Positions 7,385 to 16,781 are shown, counted from the first letter of the stretch. The stretch: 64,000 nt of DNA from CAYSLU01 sp964431965 (GCA_964431965.1 CAYSLU010000005.1:1-64000); one strand, 5' to 3'. A program made the numbers and translations. The notes: a model not told the origin generated them from the letters alone.

Positions 7385-9691
7385 TCACCGGACCTTGATG
7401 ACCGTGCCGCGACTGTCCCAGACGATCTGCCCGCCGTCGTAGACGACCCATGCCTCCCGGCCCCAGTCCTCATGCCTCATCTCGTGCAGGCGAAGCGTGT
7501 ACCCCTTCAGGCGAAGCCGGACCGTGCTGTCGCGCAGGAAGAGATCGCCGATGGTCAGATCCGTTGCCAAGGCGACGTTGGCATGGTTGGTGGCGTTGAG
7601 CGTGACGCCGGCGAGGAGGCCGATGTCGGCCGTCGCATTCGTCGGTGCGGGGATCCAGGTAACCGTGCTCGTGGTATACGTCGATGCGTCACCCTGCACG
7701 GTGGCCACCCCGCGGCCGGCGCCGGCTCCCGCTGTCTCGCGGTAGATGGTGCCGGCGGCGCCGCGATAGGTGCCGGCCCCGAATGCGCGCATCGTGACGC
7801 CGCCGAACGAGTCGCTGCCGGTCAGGATGACGGCGATTCGCCCGCCACCGCCGCCGTACTGGGTGGTGGGGTTGGCCGACGCGTCGATGGTTCCGTTTCC
7901 ATCGAGTGTGCCCGTCGTGAGGAAGACGGAGCCCCCGGCATTGCCCGCCAGGCCGCCTGACGGATAGCCCTTGGCCAGGATAGATCCCGCCAGGTGCGTC
8001 GCGCCGCCGACCCGTATCTCTGCCGCGCCGCCGCCGCCCCGCGTGATCCCGCTGTTGAAGGCGGCGCCGAGGCCCCCGCTGCCCAGGTTGGTGGGGGCCG
8101 TGACGGAGCCATACGTCACCCAGTAGGCCCAGGGACTGGTCCATTCGGCGGCCAGGCCACCGTGGCTCGCGCCCGGCAGGCTGTTGTTGTTGGACCCGTT
8201 TCCCCGGCCGGGGCCGGACGACTTTGCGTAGCCCTTCCCGGTCACGTCGATCGCGCCGCCGGCGGCCACCGTCAGGTCGCCTCCGACCTCCATCGCCAGC
8301 CGGTACACTTCGGCGGTCCCGTTCGGGGCATGAGAGATGACGCCGTTGGTCGCCACGAGCACCTGTCCGTCCACGCGGACGCCGGGCTGCCAGCCGGCGT
8401 ACATCTCCAGCATGGCGTTGGTCACAGCCAGCGAACCGGCGAGGTGGAGATTCGTATACAGCCGCAGCGTGAACCCTGAGAGCGTCCAGTCGTCGCCGAT
8501 GGCCAACCCGTTGGTCCGGGGCGCCGCCACGAACGACTGCGCCGGTCCGTACGTCGTCAGATTCGTCGGGTGGCCCAGGTTGAACGCGGTGTTCGTGTTC
8601 AGCCCGAGCACGCCCTGGTTGGTGATGACGATCTCGGCGAAGCCGTTCAGGTCCGACTGGGCCGGCGTCACGAGGGTCTGGGCCAGACTGGGAATGCCCG
8701 CGTTGTCGATCATCAGCGTCCCGGCGCCTTCCGCCTGCCCGGCGGTCTGCCGGTAGATCGTTCCCGCGGCACCGAAGATCCCGTCGGCGGTCTGACCGCC
8801 GCTGGCCTTCATTCGCACGGAGCCGAACGACGACCCGGCGGACAGCTTCACGGCGATGCGCCCGCCGCCGGCGCCGCGCTGGCCGCTTCCGCTCGCACTG
8901 TACGGCACCGAGGCGTCGAGCAAGCCGTTCGTGCCTCCCGCGAATGCGGCGGCCTCGATCAGGATCGAGCCGCCAGACCCGCCGGCCAGGGTGGGCTGCG
9001 CCGGCTGGGCGGTGATTCTGCCGTCGATCGCCGCCGTGCCGCCGACGGTGAGCCAGATGGCGCCGCCGCCGGCGCTGTAGGCGCCGCTGCCCAGGCTGGT
9101 CGGCGCGACGATGGACCCGTAGGTGTTGCTGAACGCCGCGGCGCCCATGCCGCCGTGGCTGGCGGCGGGCTGTCCGTTCGCGACTGCGCTCGAGCCGGCT
9201 CCCGGCCCCTTGGCCGCGGCGTATCCCTTGCCCTGCGCGTTGAGCGCGGCGCCGGATCCGAGGGCGAAGCTCCCGGCCACGTGAACGCGCAGTCGGCTCG
9301 CCTCGGTCGCGCCGTTCGCTTCGTGCGTCCACGTGCCGCCGTTGATCGTGCAGTCACCGGCGATAACCAGGCTGGTGAAGGCGCCGGAGTAGGCGGTTTG
9401 GACGGTCACGGTGCCGCCGTAGGTGGCGTCCTGGAACCATGAGGCGATCGGGTTCGTCAGGTCCCATAGCATGCTCTTGGCGGCCGTGCCGTTGAGCACC
9501 ACCTCGTCGGCGCTGCCGGTCGGCGCGGCCGGAGACCAGTTCGCCGCCTCGCTGGCGTTGGAGCTCGCCCCCGCGCCCGTCCACGTGCAGACCGCAGCCT
9601 GTGTCGCCACCGCCGCCATCACAGCCACGGCGGAACCCAGGGCCGTTCGCGATGAGCGGCGAAGTCTGAGGAATCGGACGCTCGTGTTCAT
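7385..9691 (-). CDS. Secreted repeat-rich surface protein (GAGTIYR type)
   Basis: The ATG at 9691 begins an obvious signal peptide (RFLRLRRSSR, then an Ala/Val core, with probable cleavage near residue 32 before AVCTWTG). The mature part is Gly/Ala/Thr-rich and built of internal repeats. The phrases GGGGRIAV, SFG-V-M-A and GAAGTIYRxTAG occur twice, and the phrases GKGYA, GASHGG and YGS-APTNLGSG occur twice. Such proteins are abundant in Kiritimatiellota and Verrucomicrobiota and are predicted to form a beta-solenoid. The first ~50 mature residues (WTGAGASSNASEAANW) match the usual opening of these autotransporter-like proteins. No C-terminal PEP-CTERM or autotransporter barrel is visible. A GTG at 9703 directly after the upstream stop is an alternative start. 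Confidence 0.8.
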   Translation of the reverse strand: MNTSVRFLRLRRSSRTALGSAVAVMAAVATQAAVCTWTGAGASSNASEAANWSPAAPTGSADEVVLNGTAAKSMLWDLTNPIASWFQDATYGGTVTVQTAYSGAFTSLVIAGDCTINGGTWTHEANGATEASRLRVHVAGSFALGSGAALNAQGKGYAAAKGPGAGSSAVANGQPAASHGGMGAAAFSNTYGSIVAPTSLGSGAYSAGGGAIWLTVGGTAAIDGRITAQPAQPTLAGGSGGSILIEAAAFAGGTNGLLDASVPYSASGSGQRGAGGGRIAVKLSAGSSFGSVRMKASGGQTADGIFGAAGTIYRQTAGQAEGAGTLMIDNAGIPSLAQTLVTPAQSDLNGFAEIVITNQGVLGLNTNTAFNLGHPTNLTTYGPAQSFVAAPRTNGLAIGDDWTLSGFTLRLYTNLHLAGSLAVTNAMLEMYAGWQPGVRVDGQVLVATNGVISHAPNGTAEVYRLAMEVGGDLTVAAGGAIDVTGKGYAKSSGPGRGNGSNNNSLPGASHGGLAAEWTSPWAYWVTYGSVTAPTNLGSGGLGAAFNSGITRGGGGAAEIRVGGATHLAGSILAKGYPSGGLAGNAGGSVFLTTGTLDGNGTIDASANPTTQYGGGGGRIAVILTGSDSFGGVTMRAFGAGTYRGAAGTIYRETAGAGAGRGVATVQGDASTYTTSTVTWIPAPTNATADIGLLAGVTLNATNHANVALATDLTIGDLFLRDSTVRLRLKGYTLRLHEMRHEDWGREAWVVYDGGQIVWDSRGTVIKVR

Positions 9692-9703
9692 GCCGCAGCT
9701 CAC

Positions 9704-10933
9704 TCAGCCATCCTGCCGCCGGGCGCCTTCGGCCGCCAGCACGTTCGCCAGGCGGACCGCCGCGGGCTGGAGCGGCGGCAGGCCGTTGTCCGGGCGGTCC
9801 AGGTAGAAGTAGGCGCAGGCCGCCCAGTCATCGCCCTCGCGCTCGAAGTTGCACCAGTCGTCGGGCTCGATGTCCGGGCTGCTCAGCGGCAGGCCCTGGG
9901 CCAGCGCCTGTATGAACCGTCGCGGCGGCCGGCTGGTGCCGACGCTGACGATGCGGATGGGGCCGACCGCCTTCTCCATCTCGACCAGCTGGCTCTTCAG
10001 CGCGCCGCCGATCTGCTGGATGGTGACCTGCACATCCTCATGGAAGTAGATGGCGTCCGGTACGTGGTGGCGGTAGAAGGAATAGCCGTCGTTCTGGCTG
10101 ACGAGGATGCCCTGGTAGCGGTGGTTGAACGCGCCCATGCCCCAGGCGGTGCCGGGATAGTCCTCCGCGCCGGTGCCGACCAGCGTGGCGAACTCGCCGT
10201 CGCCATCGAGGCGGATCTTCACCTCGCCCTCGCCCCACCAGGGAATGCCCCACGACTCGCCCCACTTGACCTTGCCATACCGCGTGCCCGGGATGACGCT
10301 CAGGTTGGCGCCCAGGTAGCGCCCGCGTCCGCTGACGCGCGGCAGGATGGCGAAGTCGCGTCCGCCGGCCGTCTCCAGCTCCCGGCGCCAGGTCGCGTGG
10401 AAGTACAGCGTGTCCTCCGGGTCGAGCGGCCGCTGCTCGTAGGTGATCGTGTAGAAGACGTGGCTGATGTCCACGCCGCTCTCGTTCGTCAGGGTCAGGC
10501 GAGCCGCCCGCAGGTAGGGCATCGGGACATAGCAGTTGAACGCTTTTGCGCCGGGCGACGAGAACAGCTCGCACTCGAAGGGCACGTTGGCCCGGCCGAG
10601 TCCGATGCCGAAGAAGTCGCCGAGCGGCGCCGAGATGGCGGGCGTGGCCGCCCCGTCCCAGAAGGCATCGAGCCGCACGCCGCGCAGGATTGTCGGGTTG
10701 AGCACCCCGCCGGCCGAACTGTTCAGCGTGATCCAGATGTGCGTGATGATCCCGCCGCCGTCCGCCTGGAAGATCGCCTTGGTTTCGCCGGCCTTCAGAT
10801 CCTCGAAGGCGTGTCCCTTGCGCCCGTGGTTCTCCTTCCCGCCGCCGCCCTTCGCGCCCGTCGGGTTCTCGAAATTCTGGTAGCGGGTGTGCACATCGCG
10901 AGGTGGAGCGGTGAAAAGTGCAGGGGCTCTCAT
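9704..10933 (-). CDS. GH172 (DUF2961) glycosidase
   Basis: A 409-residue DUF2961 protein. GGAG lies nine bases before the ATG at 10933. The family hallmarks are in order: GGIITHIWITL (about 61-70), APLGDFFGIG (102-111), NCYVPMPY (133-140), YLGANLSV (206-213), PWWGEGEVKIRLDGD (231-245) and GTGAEDYPGTAWG (253-265). The glutamates in WWGEGE and GAEDY are the candidate catalytic acids, by analogy with the fructo- and arabinofuranosidase members of GH172. No signal peptide is seen, so it should act in the cytoplasm or be exported by an unknown route. It sits between the ceramidase-like gene (12 bases upstream) and the secreted repeat protein. A second, broken DUF2961 copy lies at 59618-60849. Confidence 0.9.
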   Translation of the reverse strand: MRAPALFTAPPRDVHTRYQNFENPTGAKGGGGKENHGRKGHAFEDLKAGETKAIFQADGGGIITHIWITLNSSAGGVLNPTILRGVRLDAFWDGAATPAISAPLGDFFGIGLGRANVPFECELFSSPGAKAFNCYVPMPYLRAARLTLTNESGVDISHVFYTITYEQRPLDPEDTLYFHATWRRELETAGGRDFAILPRVSGRGRYLGANLSVIPGTRYGKVKWGESWGIPWWGEGEVKIRLDGDGEFATLVGTGAEDYPGTAWGMGAFNHRYQGILVSQNDGYSFYRHHVPDAIYFHEDVQVTIQQIGGALKSQLVEMEKAVGPIRIVSVGTSRPPRRFIQALAQGLPLSSPDIEPDDWCNFEREGDDWAACAYFYLDRPDNGLPPLQPAAVRLANVLAAEGARRQDG

Positions 10934-10944
10934 CGATTCTCCGG

Positions 10945-12474
10945 TCAACCGGCAATCCCGGCGCTGTCCGTGGCGGCTGATCCGACGTCAGGTTGCCGCA
11001 GTCCCGCCCGCACTGCCCGGAGCCCTTCCGCCACGCTTCGCACCATGCTATCCAAAGACTCCTGTGCTATCCCGTGGCCGGCATACCGGCCACTTCGGCG
11101 GGCTTCAGCTTCCGGCAGGAGCATTCCGCACGTGTGTGCCATGACGATCCACACCAAGGTGTGGGGGAACGGGCTCTGCTTCCGGATCGCCCGCGCAGTG
11201 GAGCAGGAGGGCAAGCCCGGCACCATCACCACCGCCAGTTCGGGACTGAACACGAGGAGGCCAATCTCAAGCTCCACGGGCCGCAGAAAGCCGCCCCGCG
11301 CCTCTTGCTTGGCGCGGCCGGCGAGGCGTGCCCAGTAGTCGCGCCCAGCCTTCAACTCCACAAGGCGAACGACATCGGACTCCTGTCCGTCCGGTTGCAG
11401 CATGTCGTAGGTGTTCACTGTTTCCGTGTCGCCGAGGCGCTTGCGCAGCAGCTTGAGTTGCGTCTCGCAGTCCCTGAGATTGCTCGCGCATTCGTCCACG
11501 CTCGGGGTCGGGGGGTTGCAAAGGGTGGCCTTGATGATGTCGACGTGCGGGTGCGGCTGGTCGATGGCAAGGCCCGGACTGGGCTGGGCGAAGACCGCCT
11601 CGCGGGCTTGCCCGTTGTCGCCTTGCCGGACGGCGCGGGCGGTCTCGATCTCTGCCAGCACCTTGCACACTTCATCCCCCAGGATGCGCCCGATGCGCAG
11701 GTAATCTTCGTCGAGCAGTTGCGCCACGGCGCGCAGGTGTGCCTCGTCGCCATGTTTCTCGTAGCCGAGCAAATTGCGCCGTAAGGCCAGGTACCTGCCG
11801 TAGCCGCCGTTGAAGAAGAAGACCGGGGCGTCGCGGTAGAGGCGCTGGACGGTTTGTTCCATGATGCGCGGAAAGCCGCCCGAGAGGGTGCGTAAGGCTC
11901 TGTCGTCCCCACGGGCGGCAAAGTTGACGAGTACGGCGATGGGGTGGTTCTCGGTGTCGTCGAGGCGCAGTACGCCGACACGGGTGTCGCCCGCGGATTC
12001 GAGCCAGAAGCCGTTCCTGGTGATCGAATCGCACTGCCCTTGGCCAAACGACAGCCTGGCGTCCCTCAGGCCGGCGAGGGCCTCTTCCAGGACTTGGCTG
12101 GCGGCGCGCAGCAGCCCGTGATGATAGGCCTCGTCGTAGCGCTTGTCCTTCTTCCGCAGGGCGCCCCATTCGATGCCGTCGAAGCCCACATCGTGGTTGG
12201 CGCAAGTCGCAAAGCAGAAGACCTGCGCCGTCCGTCCCGCAAGCCTGGCGGCCGCCAGCCCCTTGAAATCGGCGTCGAGAGCGTGCTCCCAACGGCAATG
12301 AGAGCCCCAATCGGCGCTGAAGAAGATGATGAGCCCTTCCTCGCTTTCGAGCACCAGGCAGCGCAAGAGCGGATCGTAGGGCCTAGTTTCCCAGCGTACG
12401 CCCTTCTTGGCCCAATGCGCGATGATGACGTCCTGAAGTCCTGTCTCCGCTGCACCTGCACGAAACCGCGGCAT
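10945..12474 (-). CDS. Neutral/alkaline ceramidase-like protein
   Basis: A 509-residue protein without a signal peptide. The N-terminal half has the arrangement seen in the neutral ceramidase N-terminal domain family: a strand ending in an acidic residue (GLIIFFSADWGSHC), then VFCFATCANHDVGFDG, where the HD replaces the THTHS-type metal loop, and later HPIAVLVNFAARGDD. In PVC polysaccharide loci this family is common and is thought to be an amidase or esterase of unknown specificity rather than a true ceramidase. The start ATG at 12474 has GGGGAG eight bases upstream, and the gene follows the DUF4838 gene by 27 bases. Assignment is moderate. Confidence 0.65.
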   Translation of the reverse strand: MPRFRAGAAETGLQDVIIAHWAKKGVRWETRPYDPLLRCLVLESEEGLIIFFSADWGSHCRWEHALDADFKGLAAARLAGRTAQVFCFATCANHDVGFDGIEWGALRKKDKRYDEAYHHGLLRAASQVLEEALAGLRDARLSFGQGQCDSITRNGFWLESAGDTRVGVLRLDDTENHPIAVLVNFAARGDDRALRTLSGGFPRIMEQTVQRLYRDAPVFFFNGGYGRYLALRRNLLGYEKHGDEAHLRAVAQLLDEDYLRIGRILGDEVCKVLAEIETARAVRQGDNGQAREAVFAQPSPGLAIDQPHPHVDIIKATLCNPPTPSVDECASNLRDCETQLKLLRKRLGDTETVNTYDMLQPDGQESDVVRLVELKAGRDYWARLAGRAKQEARGGFLRPVELEIGLLVFSPELAVVMVPGLPSCSTARAIRKQSPFPHTLVWIVMAHTCGMLLPEAEARRSGRYAGHGIAQESLDSMVRSVAEGLRAVRAGLRQPDVGSAATDSAGIAG

Positions 12475-12501
12475 CTCATGCTCCCCGCCTAACGCTGTGG
12501 C

Positions 12502-14925
12502 TTACTTCTCCCGGTACAGCACCACCGGCCCCATCAGGCCGCCGGTGCCGATCTCGTTGAGGGCGGTGCGCTCGCAGAGGATCGTGAACTGGTTGTCGCC
12601 GGTCTTGAGGGCGGACGTGATGTCGAACTGAGCGGACCGGCAGTAGCCGGAGAACGCGTCGCGTTCCTCGCCCTTGTCCGGCGTGACGTACTTGATCGGC
12701 GTGCCGTTCACGAAGACCTTGGCGCTGCCGTCGGTCGAGCCGATCCACAGGAAGGCCTTCTTGCCCGCGGGGAGCGCCGGGAGCTTCTGCGCCGCCCGGT
12801 ACGCCATCCGGCCGGAGCGGCCAGAGGGCTCGTCGGTCATCGTGAGATGGTGGCCGATTGCCGACCACGTGTCGCGCACCACGTGCGTTGTCGGCCAGTC
12901 CTTGTCATCGAAGCCGGGCGCGGTCCAGGGCAGCGAGTCCGACTCGGAGCCCGGGTTGTGCTTCCACTTCCACTCGGCCATCGGCTTGCCGTGACGGGCG
13001 AAGTCGCGCTCCATCCGGGAGCCGTCCTTGTAGCCGCGCCCGACGAACCCATCGCTCCAGCTCGGGTTGCCGTGGCGGCCCTGGATGTAGCCGTCGCCGG
13101 TGTAGGCGTCGCGGGTGTAGCGGTTGCCGCCCACGGGGACGCGGTACATGCGCTGCATGTTGCGGATCCCCCAGCGCCACGTCTCGTAGTCCTCGTCGAG
13201 GTTGCGCAGGTTGCCCGCCGCCCAGTCCTCGCGCAGCTTCATGTACATCTCGAACAGGGTGAGCGACTCATCGATCAGCTTGACGCGCCGGTACTCCATG
13301 GGCGTGCGGCACGACGCGAGCGCGTCGTTGACGTTCGTCCGGGCCGCCGCCATGACGTCGGGCGTGAAGATGCGCAGGTAGCTGAACGGGCTGCCGGCGA
13401 ACTGGTTCGCGTCCAGGTAGGCCTGATCGATTCCCGTCCAGTACCGGCGCATCGGCTCGGCCGCCGCGCCGTAGAACTTCGGCCACAGCTCGGCGAGGAT
13501 CGCCTCGGGCTTCTCCTCCGCGTGGAACGTCATGCGGATCGACAGGTAGAAGCCGGGCATCATCGACTCCCAGCCGTTCATATATTCCGGCCCCCACTCG
13601 TCCAGGCCGTTTTCAAGCAGGATCGCGAGGTCGTGGCCCCATTTGGTGATGAACGGGCAGGGGGCGCTGATCTCGGCTAGGTTGATGCCGTACCAGTAGG
13701 CGTTGATCCGGGCGCCCGCCTTGTTCCAGCCCTGAACCAGGTCCCGCAGCCAGTACTCGTTGGGGTGGTTGGTCCAGTCCATCGGGTGGTGCCGGTTGAA
13801 GTCGATCGGGCAGATGACGATGCGGAAATCGGAGGGGACGGGCTGCTTGGCCGGCGGCAGGCTCTTGTTCACGTAGGCCTGATCGCCGAAGGCGACATCC
13901 GGGTACTTCGCGCGGACCCGGTCGGCGATCCGCTTGTGCAGGAGCATGCACCGGTCGGTCACCGACCAGCGCCCCGCGGCCGACTCCCACACGCGCGGAT
14001 CGGGATCATGGGGACGGGCCATCGGGTCCTCGGTGGGCACCTGGCCATCGCTGGGGACGATCGAGTAGCCGGGCCGCAGCCCGTACTGGCGCATGGGCTT
14101 GTAGGCCGCGTCGAGCTGGGCGATGATCTGCGTCGCGATGTGCTCGGCCACCTCGGGATGGACCAGGCGAATATACCCGTCGTGCGACCACTCGGGGTGA
14201 GCCTCCACGTCCGCCTTGGTGAAGAAGCGCTGGAACGACCCGTCGCCCTGGGCCAGCCAGACCACGGGCCCCTGCTCGCCGCTCAGCCGGTTGCGCCGGT
14301 TGAAATCGGCTCCGCCGCTGTACCGCCAGCGCCATGTCGTGGCCGGAGCGACCTTCGTATCCATCACCGGCACGGTCAGGGTCGACCGCTCGGGCACGAC
14401 CTCGCCGAGGTCGGTGGGCATGTACCAGCGACAGCCCAGGAGGTGCAGCAGCTCGTAGATCGCATAGCTGGTTCCGACCTCCGACTCGCCGTACAGTCCG
14501 ACCCCCTTGCGCTCGTCGGTCACGACCCGGAATCCGAACAGGCCGTCTCGCGTGACGCCCACCGAGCCGAAGACCTTCTGCGCCTCCGCGCCGACGTAGA
14601 CCGGGATCCGCTTGTCGTTGTCCCTGTCCGGCAGGCCCTCGACGATCTCGGGGGTGCCACCGCTCATCTTCGCGATGTAGAGCGCCAGATCACGGATCGA
14701 GTCGCGGAACAGGCGGCGGCGCTCCTGGAGAACCGTCGCCGCCTGGCGGGGCAGTTCGGGCGGCAGCTGCATGTCGTTCGTCCACCCGGCGGGAACGACG
14801 ATGACACACTTCGCCCCGCCCTTGTCGGCGAGGCGGACCTCGGCGGCCGTAGCGGCCGCGGCCGCCAGCGCGATTGCGATCATACCGACCCGTGCGAGCA
14901 TCTGGATCTGACTTGTCTGTCTCAT
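12502..14925 (-). CDS. Secreted DUF4838 protein, glycosidase-like
   Basis: The start is the ATG at 14925, preceded by a strong AAGGAGGG. Although the frame stays open to 15444, the upstream part has no protein character. The 807-residue product has a signal peptide (residues 1-28, cleavage near TAA-EV). Next comes an N-terminal module resembling the alpha-glucuronidase N-terminal fold (DLALYIAKMSGG; YAIYELLHLLGCRWYMPTDLGEVVP), then a DUF4838 barrel (GYSIVPSDGQ, FRIVICPIDFNRHHP, DLAILLENGLDEWGPEYMNGW), then a C-terminal galactose-binding-like beta-sandwich (FLWIGSTDGSAKVFVNG). DUF4838 proteins occur in polysaccharide loci of PVC bacteria and Bacteroidetes; the substrate is unknown. It heads a four-gene minus-strand run ending at 7385. 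Confidence 0.85.
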   Translation of the reverse strand: MRQTSQIQMLARVGMIAIALAAAAATAAEVRLADKGGAKCVIVVPAGWTNDMQLPPELPRQAATVLQERRRLFRDSIRDLALYIAKMSGGTPEIVEGLPDRDNDKRIPVYVGAEAQKVFGSVGVTRDGLFGFRVVTDERKGVGLYGESEVGTSYAIYELLHLLGCRWYMPTDLGEVVPERSTLTVPVMDTKVAPATTWRWRYSGGADFNRRNRLSGEQGPVVWLAQGDGSFQRFFTKADVEAHPEWSHDGYIRLVHPEVAEHIATQIIAQLDAAYKPMRQYGLRPGYSIVPSDGQVPTEDPMARPHDPDPRVWESAAGRWSVTDRCMLLHKRIADRVRAKYPDVAFGDQAYVNKSLPPAKQPVPSDFRIVICPIDFNRHHPMDWTNHPNEYWLRDLVQGWNKAGARINAYWYGINLAEISAPCPFITKWGHDLAILLENGLDEWGPEYMNGWESMMPGFYLSIRMTFHAEEKPEAILAELWPKFYGAAAEPMRRYWTGIDQAYLDANQFAGSPFSYLRIFTPDVMAAARTNVNDALASCRTPMEYRRVKLIDESLTLFEMYMKLREDWAAGNLRNLDEDYETWRWGIRNMQRMYRVPVGGNRYTRDAYTGDGYIQGRHGNPSWSDGFVGRGYKDGSRMERDFARHGKPMAEWKWKHNPGSESDSLPWTAPGFDDKDWPTTHVVRDTWSAIGHHLTMTDEPSGRSGRMAYRAAQKLPALPAGKKAFLWIGSTDGSAKVFVNGTPIKYVTPDKGEERDAFSGYCRSAQFDITSALKTGDNQFTILCERTALNEIGTGGLMGPVVLYREK

Positions 14926-15216
14926 GCAGCCCTCCTTGTACGCCCGCATATGATGCCACCGGGCGAGCGAGATGCGAGCCCAACATTGCGCCGTGAACCA
15001 GGACAAATGTCGCACGCATCCGGTGTGGCAGGTGGAGACGGAGCCGCAAGCAAGGTGCATGCAGAGCGCAAGGGGCGGAGGGAGCATAGGGCATGGGCGG
15101 CTGGTTGTCAGTCTTCTTGCCTGGGTCTCGCAATCTCGCAATCCCCTCGCCGCTCCGCTAGATTCGTACCCGCAGCATGAACCGGAAGTCCGGCGCTGAC
15201 GCCGGCAAGGAGCAGG
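14926..15216. promoter_or_regulatory. Divergent intergenic region between the DUF4838 gene and larA-like gene
   Basis: The two neighbouring genes diverge from here, so promoters for both should lie within these ~290 bases. A direct 8-base repeat (TCTCGCAA twice, 15126-15141) sits about 80 bases before the larA-like start and could be an operator half-site pair. No confident -35/-10 pair was found. Confidence 0.35.
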
Positions 15217-16440
15217 ATGATGGACGAGCGGGAGATTCGGCGCCGGGTAGTCGCGGGGTTGGGCGAACTTGGCCTGTCGGGGAAGCGGATCATCATGCTC
15301 ATCCCCGATAGCACCCGGACAGCGCCTGTGGCAGCGATGGTCCGGACCGTGCACGGGGTTCTCCGCGGGCTCGGCGCTGAACTGGACCTCATGGTTGCGC
15401 TGGGCACCCACCATCCCATGTCCCGGGGGGATCTCCTGCGCCATCTTGGGATGACCGAGGAGACGTATGCGGCAGGATATGCCGGGATGGGTCTATTCAA
15501 CCACAACTGGGCAGACCCTGCTGAACTGGCCGAGATCGGGGAGCTGTCGGGCGCGACGATCAGCAGACTCACCGGCGGGCTGGTGGCTGATGGCGTCACG
15601 ATCGCCATCAACCGTCATGTTCTCGATTACGATCGCATCCTGATCCTCGGACCTGTCTTCCCGCATGAAGTGATCGGGTTCTCCGGCGGGCACAAGTATA
15701 TCTTCCCGGGCATCTGCGGGCCCGAGTTCATCGATTCCTTTCACTGGCTCGCCGGGCTCATCGGCAGCCTGGATCTGATCGGGTTGGTGGACACTCCCGT
15801 CAGGCGGGTAGTCGAGCAGGCGGCGGAGTTGGTGCCGGTGCCGACCACCGCCCTCTCGATGGTTGTGCTGGAGGACGGATCGCTCGCAGGCCTGTATGTC
15901 GGGCCGACCCGGGAATCCTGGCGCCAGGCGGCGGAACACTCGGCACGCGTGCACATCGTCGCCAAGCCGCGGCCATTCAAGCGCGTGCTGGCCTGCGTCG
16001 CGCCCATGTACCATGACCTCAAGCTCGCGATCAAGGCCATCTGCAAGGTCGAGCCTGTTGTGGAGGATGGCGGCGAGCTGACCGTCTACGGCCCGCAGGT
16101 TACGTCGCTCTCCCATTCCCGCCCCGAGATCCTGCAAAAGGTCGGCTGCCATGTGCGGGACTATTTCCTGCAGAACATGAAGCGGTTCGAGGACGTGCCG
16201 CGCGGCGTGCTGGCCGCGGCATGCTACCTGAAGGGCAAGGGCACATATGAGCACGGCGTCGAGAAGACGCGAATACGGATCAGATTCGCCACCGGCGTGC
16301 CGAAGGAACTGTGCGCGGAAGTCGGCCTGGAATATGTGGATCCGTCGACCATCCGCATAGACGACTGGCGTGACCGTGAGGACGAAGGGATGCTCCTGGT
16401 GGAGCACGCGGGGGAGATCGCGTATCGGGTGTCGCGATAG
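15217..16440 (+). CDS. larA: LarA-family nickel-pincer racemase/epimerase
   Basis: A 407-residue DUF2088/LarA protein. All ligands known for the lactate racemase cofactor have counterparts: H96 (NHNW), H150, K160 (HEVIGFSGGHKYIFPG) and H176 (FHW). The H150-K160 and K160-H176 spacings (10 and 16) equal those of LarA H174-K184-H200. The PDSTRTAP and GTHHPMS loops are also present. The enzyme should therefore use the Ni pincer nucleotide to racemise or epimerise an alpha-hydroxy acid. In a sugar locus the substrate may be an aldonate-type acid rather than lactate. The larB, larC and larE genes needed to make the cofactor are not in the window. AAGGAG precedes tandem ATGs at 15217 and 15220; the second has better spacing. 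Confidence 0.85.
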   Translation: MMDEREIRRRVVAGLGELGLSGKRIIMLIPDSTRTAPVAAMVRTVHGVLRGLGAELDLMVALGTHHPMSRGDLLRHLGMTEETYAAGYAGMGLFNHNWADPAELAEIGELSGATISRLTGGLVADGVTIAINRHVLDYDRILILGPVFPHEVIGFSGGHKYIFPGICGPEFIDSFHWLAGLIGSLDLIGLVDTPVRRVVEQAAELVPVPTTALSMVVLEDGSLAGLYVGPTRESWRQAAEHSARVHIVAKPRPFKRVLACVAPMYHDLKLAIKAICKVEPVVEDGGELTVYGPQVTSLSHSRPEILQKVGCHVRDYFLQNMKRFEDVPRGVLAAACYLKGKGTYEHGVEKTRIRIRFATGVPKELCAEVGLEYVDPSTIRIDDWRDREDEGMLLVEHAGEIAYRVSR

Positions 16441-16535
16441 AGAGCGGATGGCATGAGGGCAGGAACCGCCCGGCTTGCGCGATAGGGACGCGAGCGGTCT
16501 CAACAAGCAACGAATAGCCGGCTGTGACCGTCAGG

Positions 16536-16561
16536 AGTCAGATGATCGAGATCATCTGACT
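16536..16561. terminator. Perfect 12-bp inverted repeat downstream of the larA-like gene
   Basis: AGTCAGATGATC, a two-base centre (GA) and GATCATCTGACT form a perfect palindrome about 95 bases after the larA-like stop. There is no T-tract on either side, and a two-base loop is too tight for an ideal hairpin. A bidirectional terminator between converging genes and a dyad-symmetric protein-binding site are both possible. Confidence 0.4.
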
Positions 16562-16562
16562 G

Positions 16563-16781
16563 TTGCGTGTTGAGCGTGACCCCCTGAGTTCGATGACGAG
16601 CCGCTGGCTCCTGGCCGCCATGGGGCAGAAGGTCGAGACTATCGACTGGGCGGCGGCCCGGGACGATGTGCAGCGGTTCCTGCCCGCTGGCGAGCAGAGC
16701 GGGGTCGAGTCCTGGAGCACGGAGTTCTGTCTCTACCACCTGAGCCGCTTGGCCGGGTATCTGCCGCCAACACAGCTGTAA
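16563..16781 (+). pseudogene. Possible C-terminal scrap of an AbiEii-type nucleotidyltransferase
   Basis: This short frame (TTG at 16563, no proper ribosome-binding site) encodes RWLLAAMGQKV, then IDWAAARDDVQRFL and STEFCLYHLSRL. That order, a basic helix followed by DW..AR.DV..FL and a closing helix, is how AbiEii/DUF1814 toxin proteins end. Nothing corresponding to the nucleotidyltransferase domain is upstream, so if the resemblance is real it is only a tail left by deletion. The resemblance is weak and rests on my memory of the family pattern. Confidence 0.3.

Noticed and set aside
10945..12474. A true lipid ceramidase
   Set aside because: The usual metal-binding histidine loop is not conserved in the expected form and the protein has no signal peptide, so only family-level similarity is claimed.
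12858..13262. Arg/Ser-rich plus-strand frame resembling a basic DNA-binding protein
   Set aside because: It is the antisense shadow of the DUF4838 gene; the basic composition follows from codon bias.
14926..15444. N-terminal extension of the DUF4838 protein
   Set aside because: The frame is open, but a strong AAGGAGGG and a signal peptide fix the start at 14925, and the extension would run antisense into the larA-like gene.
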